Part shown: piece by piece, positions 62,370-64,000 of the stretch
Position numbering within the stretch: position 1 is the stretch's first letter
Layout: each line of letters opens with the position of its first letter
Assembly: GCA_933228895.1 (NCBI GenBank)
Contig: OW121846.1
Coordinates: 80,240,064-80,304,063, forward strand
Source: Platycnemis pennipes
Taxonomy: Eukaryota > Arthropoda > Insecta > Odonata > Platycnemididae
Reading direction: 5' to 3'
DNA length: 64,000 nt
Program-made: the position numbers and the translations under genes
Notes under the pieces: generated by a model
What the model saw: only the letters and a program-made list of their open reading frames with translations
What the model was told of the DNA's origin: nothing
Database searches by the model: none

Positions 62370-63728
62370 ATGGGGACCGAAGAAAGCAATGGAGGAGACA
62401 GGAGCAAATACGACAAGGAAGTCAGGAATATATTATGCATACCCGAAGATTTGACCGAAGAAGAAAAGGAACACGGATCGCATGAAGAAAACAAGTGTCC
62501 GGAAATTTTAGTGGAAATAGGGGGGCGGAAGTTTAAGGCACTAGTGGACACCGGTTCAGAAATCACATGTCTGAATGAGAACACATTTACGGAGAATCCA
62601 GAGGTATTCAAAGGTGTATTAGAGGTACCAATACGGGGAATTCAGTTGATCGGAGCAATAGGTAAGAGGCGCGGGAGAATTAGTAAACAAATCTTTCCCA
62701 CAATCAACATAGGGAAGATTGATGTAGTAATTAATTGCACCATCATACCTAATCTAGTGAAGCCGTTAATATTGGGCACGGACACGTTAGAGATGCTGAA
62801 AGCGGAGATTAATTATAATGAAAGCACCATAATCCTGAGGCAAGGGCGGAAGATGGAAGAAAGAAGATTCGGAATGCCTACGGAGTCGTCACAGAAGCTA
62901 ATAATGGCAATTAAACAGGGGCAGTATGACGAGAGAGAAGATACAGTTTCTATGGAGGAAATCCACAACAGCATGAGAAGCATCAGCGATTTACAGGAGA
63001 AGGAGTTTAGAGAATTAGCGGGTATAATTTATAAGGAGAAGAAGATTTTCAGAAATACGCCCGGAAAAATAGAGGGGTATTATTATAAGGTGGAGATTAA
63101 AGGTGACGAGGAGTTCCACGGAAAAAATTACAATGTACCGCTAAATTACCGTGCGAAGGCACGCCACGCTATTAATCAGCTGTTGGAGCAGGGACTCATA
63201 GAAAAGAGTACATCACGATATGTATCACCCCTGATATGTTTACTGAAGCAGGATGGCTCAATAAGGCTATGTCTGGATGCAAGGGCGGTGAATAAGATGA
63301 TGAAGCCGGATTACGCTACTTCAAGAACGCCTCAAGAAATATTTCAAGATTGTGCTAACGTAAAATACATGACTTCTTTAGATCTCACGCAAAGCTTCTA
63401 CCAAATTACACTACAACGAGATTCTCGGAAGTATTGTGCAGTTTACTTTGAAGGATTTATATACCAATTTACTAGAGGGCCGTTTGGCTGTGCAATTAGC
63501 AGTAACGCATTAGTCAGAGCACTTGATTACGTACGTGGAAAGGAAGTAAAGAAGTGTTATCTCAATTTTGAGGACGACTTACCTTGTCTGATGGCAGACA
63601 GCACCCAAGAAAAGGAAGATATTCCAGGGTTAGTTGAAAGATACCGGCGTAGAGTCAAAATAAAGGGGCAGAAAGGAAGGGTGCTACGCTCAAGTAAAAA
63701 CAACAGAGAGGGAATAACTTCGAGATAG
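62370..63728 (+). CDS. pol: Pol polyprotein, truncated: protease and partial reverse transcriptase
   Basis: Coordinates run from the first ATG; translation more likely enters by frameshift at 62313-62319. Protease: LVDTGSE with catalytic D60, and the second hallmark LILGTDTL at 133-140. Reverse transcriptase: the connector VPLNYRAKARHAINQLLEQG (256-275) is followed by DGSIRLCLDAR (295-305), motif A SLDLTQSFYQI with D338, motif B FTRGPFGCAISSNALVRALD (367-386), and motif C FEDD (400-403) where YxDD is usual. The wording around motif B resembles arthropod Ty3/gypsy elements. After about residue 413 the match to reverse transcriptase stops. Residues ~420-452 instead look like the basic stretch before an integrase C-terminal domain, and then the frame ends. 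The thumb, RNase H and nearly all of integrase are absent, so the product cannot support transposition by itself. The frame is otherwise free of stops. Confidence 0.82.
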   Translation: MGTEESNGGDRSKYDKEVRNILCIPEDLTEEEKEHGSHEENKCPEILVEIGGRKFKALVDTGSEITCLNENTFTENPEVFKGVLEVPIRGIQLIGAIGKRRGRISKQIFPTINIGKIDVVINCTIIPNLVKPLILGTDTLEMLKAEINYNESTIILRQGRKMEERRFGMPTESSQKLIMAIKQGQYDEREDTVSMEEIHNSMRSISDLQEKEFRELAGIIYKEKKIFRNTPGKIEGYYYKVEIKGDEEFHGKNYNVPLNYRAKARHAINQLLEQGLIEKSTSRYVSPLICLLKQDGSIRLCLDARAVNKMMKPDYATSRTPQEIFQDCANVKYMTSLDLTQSFYQITLQRDSRKYCAVYFEGFIYQFTRGPFGCAISSNALVRALDYVRGKEVKKCYLNFEDDLPCLMADSTQEKEDIPGLVERYRRRVKIKGQKGRVLRSSKNNREGITSR

Positions 63729-63888
63729 GAGATCGGGTTCCATTAGGCACAAACGCAACGATGAAAATTCCTTGTATCCCACATTAAACCATACGTAGAA
63801 ATCACTGCACTCACAACAAAACGCACAAGAAACCAACTCCACACAGAACATCGCGCCAGCACAGTTGAGAAAGGACTGAGAACGTAAG
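63606..63888 (+). pseudogene. Integrase C-terminal remnant, frameshifted
   Basis: Follows the reverse transcriptase fragment directly. In one frame (63716 on) NNFEIGDRVPL resembles the 'xxFxVGDxVLL' start of the small C-terminal domain of gypsy integrases. In another frame (63765-63888) VSHIKPY resembles its closing 'VSxLKPY' motif. The two lie in different frames, and the middle of the domain is missing between them. The remnant is therefore broken at least twice: by the large deletion near 63606-63650 and by a frameshift near 63728-63765. Assignment is from short motifs. Confidence 0.6.
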
Positions 63889-64000
63889 AAAATAAGAGCC
63901 GAGTCATGCGATTTACTAGTTACATTGTAAGCAAGCGTCGGCAGACACAGATTTACCGCGCCATTTGTACACATTTTATCGCAAGGTCGCAGAGGTGTAA
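63889..64000 (+). other. Retrotransposon 3' untranslated end and probable 3' LTR start
   Basis: No coding frame. The last bases are GCAGAGG followed by TGTAA. A purine-rich stretch followed by the first bases of the LTR (TGTAACG at 59875) is what a polypurine tract and 3' LTR boundary at 63996 would look like. Only five LTR bases are visible. Confidence 0.5.

Larger units (their letters stand above)
59875..64000 (+). mobile_element. Ty3/gypsy-type LTR retrotransposon, internally deleted (3' LTR outside window)
   Basis: Order: LTR, primer-binding site, gag, minus-1 frameshift site, protease, reverse transcriptase. This is the order of Ty3/gypsy elements. The insertion splits a satellite island after CCACCGGAC. 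Only part of pol remains: after the catalytic motif of reverse transcriptase the sequence continues as an integrase C-terminus. The internal region (60633-63995) is therefore about 3.4 kb, where intact relatives usually have 4-5 kb or more. No env-like frame is present. Base composition is richer in G+C than the surrounding satellite. Confidence 0.9.

Noticed and set aside
60124..63974. Minus-strand open frames across the retrotransposon
   Set aside because: They lie opposite gag, pol or the LTR and have no recognisable motif; they are shadows of the purine-rich coding strand.

Overview
This 64-kb window is eukaryotic, AT-rich and almost free of host genes. It is most likely from an arthropod genome, probably an insect. 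That inference rests on a Foldback-type transposon with a 9-bp target duplication and on a Ty3/gypsy-type retroelement with a tRNA-Lys-like primer site. No order or species can be named from the sequence.

Positions 1-59874 are one head-to-tail satellite array of about 25 monomers of 2.30-2.36 kb, all in the same orientation. Monomers differ at a few diagnostic blocks. One is a GC-richer island of about 240 or 290 bp at the monomer end, in a short 'A' form and a long 'B' form. The others are two blocks in the body, called x/y/z and I/II here. The combinations form local higher-order patterns: trimers in the first 17 kb, a near-identical 4,714-bp tandem duplication at 24.8-34.2 kb, and alternating A/B dimers at 36.7-48.3 kb. 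Several monomers are mosaics that record unequal exchange or gene conversion. In 22 of 24 islands there is a TATAAATA box 45 bp before the monomer start used here, followed by a strong splice-donor-like site. A splice-acceptor-like site precedes the island. Every unit therefore looks like a promoter plus an exon-like island, which suggests a transcribed satellite, but no convincing protein is encoded.

Positions 19132-22463 are a 3,332-bp Foldback/Mutator-like element inside one island. It is flanked by a 9-bp duplication, has mirror-symmetric terminal arrays of nine TCGGCGC-phased subrepeats at each end, and has long inner inverted arms. Its 754-bp loop contains a GC-rich, promoter-like stretch. 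No transposase is recognisable.

Positions 59875-64000 are a Ty3/gypsy-type LTR retrotransposon that cuts the last monomer, also inside its island. Seen in order are a 5' LTR, a tRNA-Lys-like primer-binding site, gag (SAP-like domain, coiled coil, capsid region, no zinc knuckle), a canonical GGGAAAC minus-1 frameshift site, protease, and reverse transcriptase up to the catalytic motif C. The coding sequence then jumps to the C-terminal end of integrase, so RNase H and the integrase core are missing. The last five bases match the start of the LTR, so the 3' LTR probably begins at the window edge. The element is therefore a complete-ended but internally deleted, non-autonomous copy.
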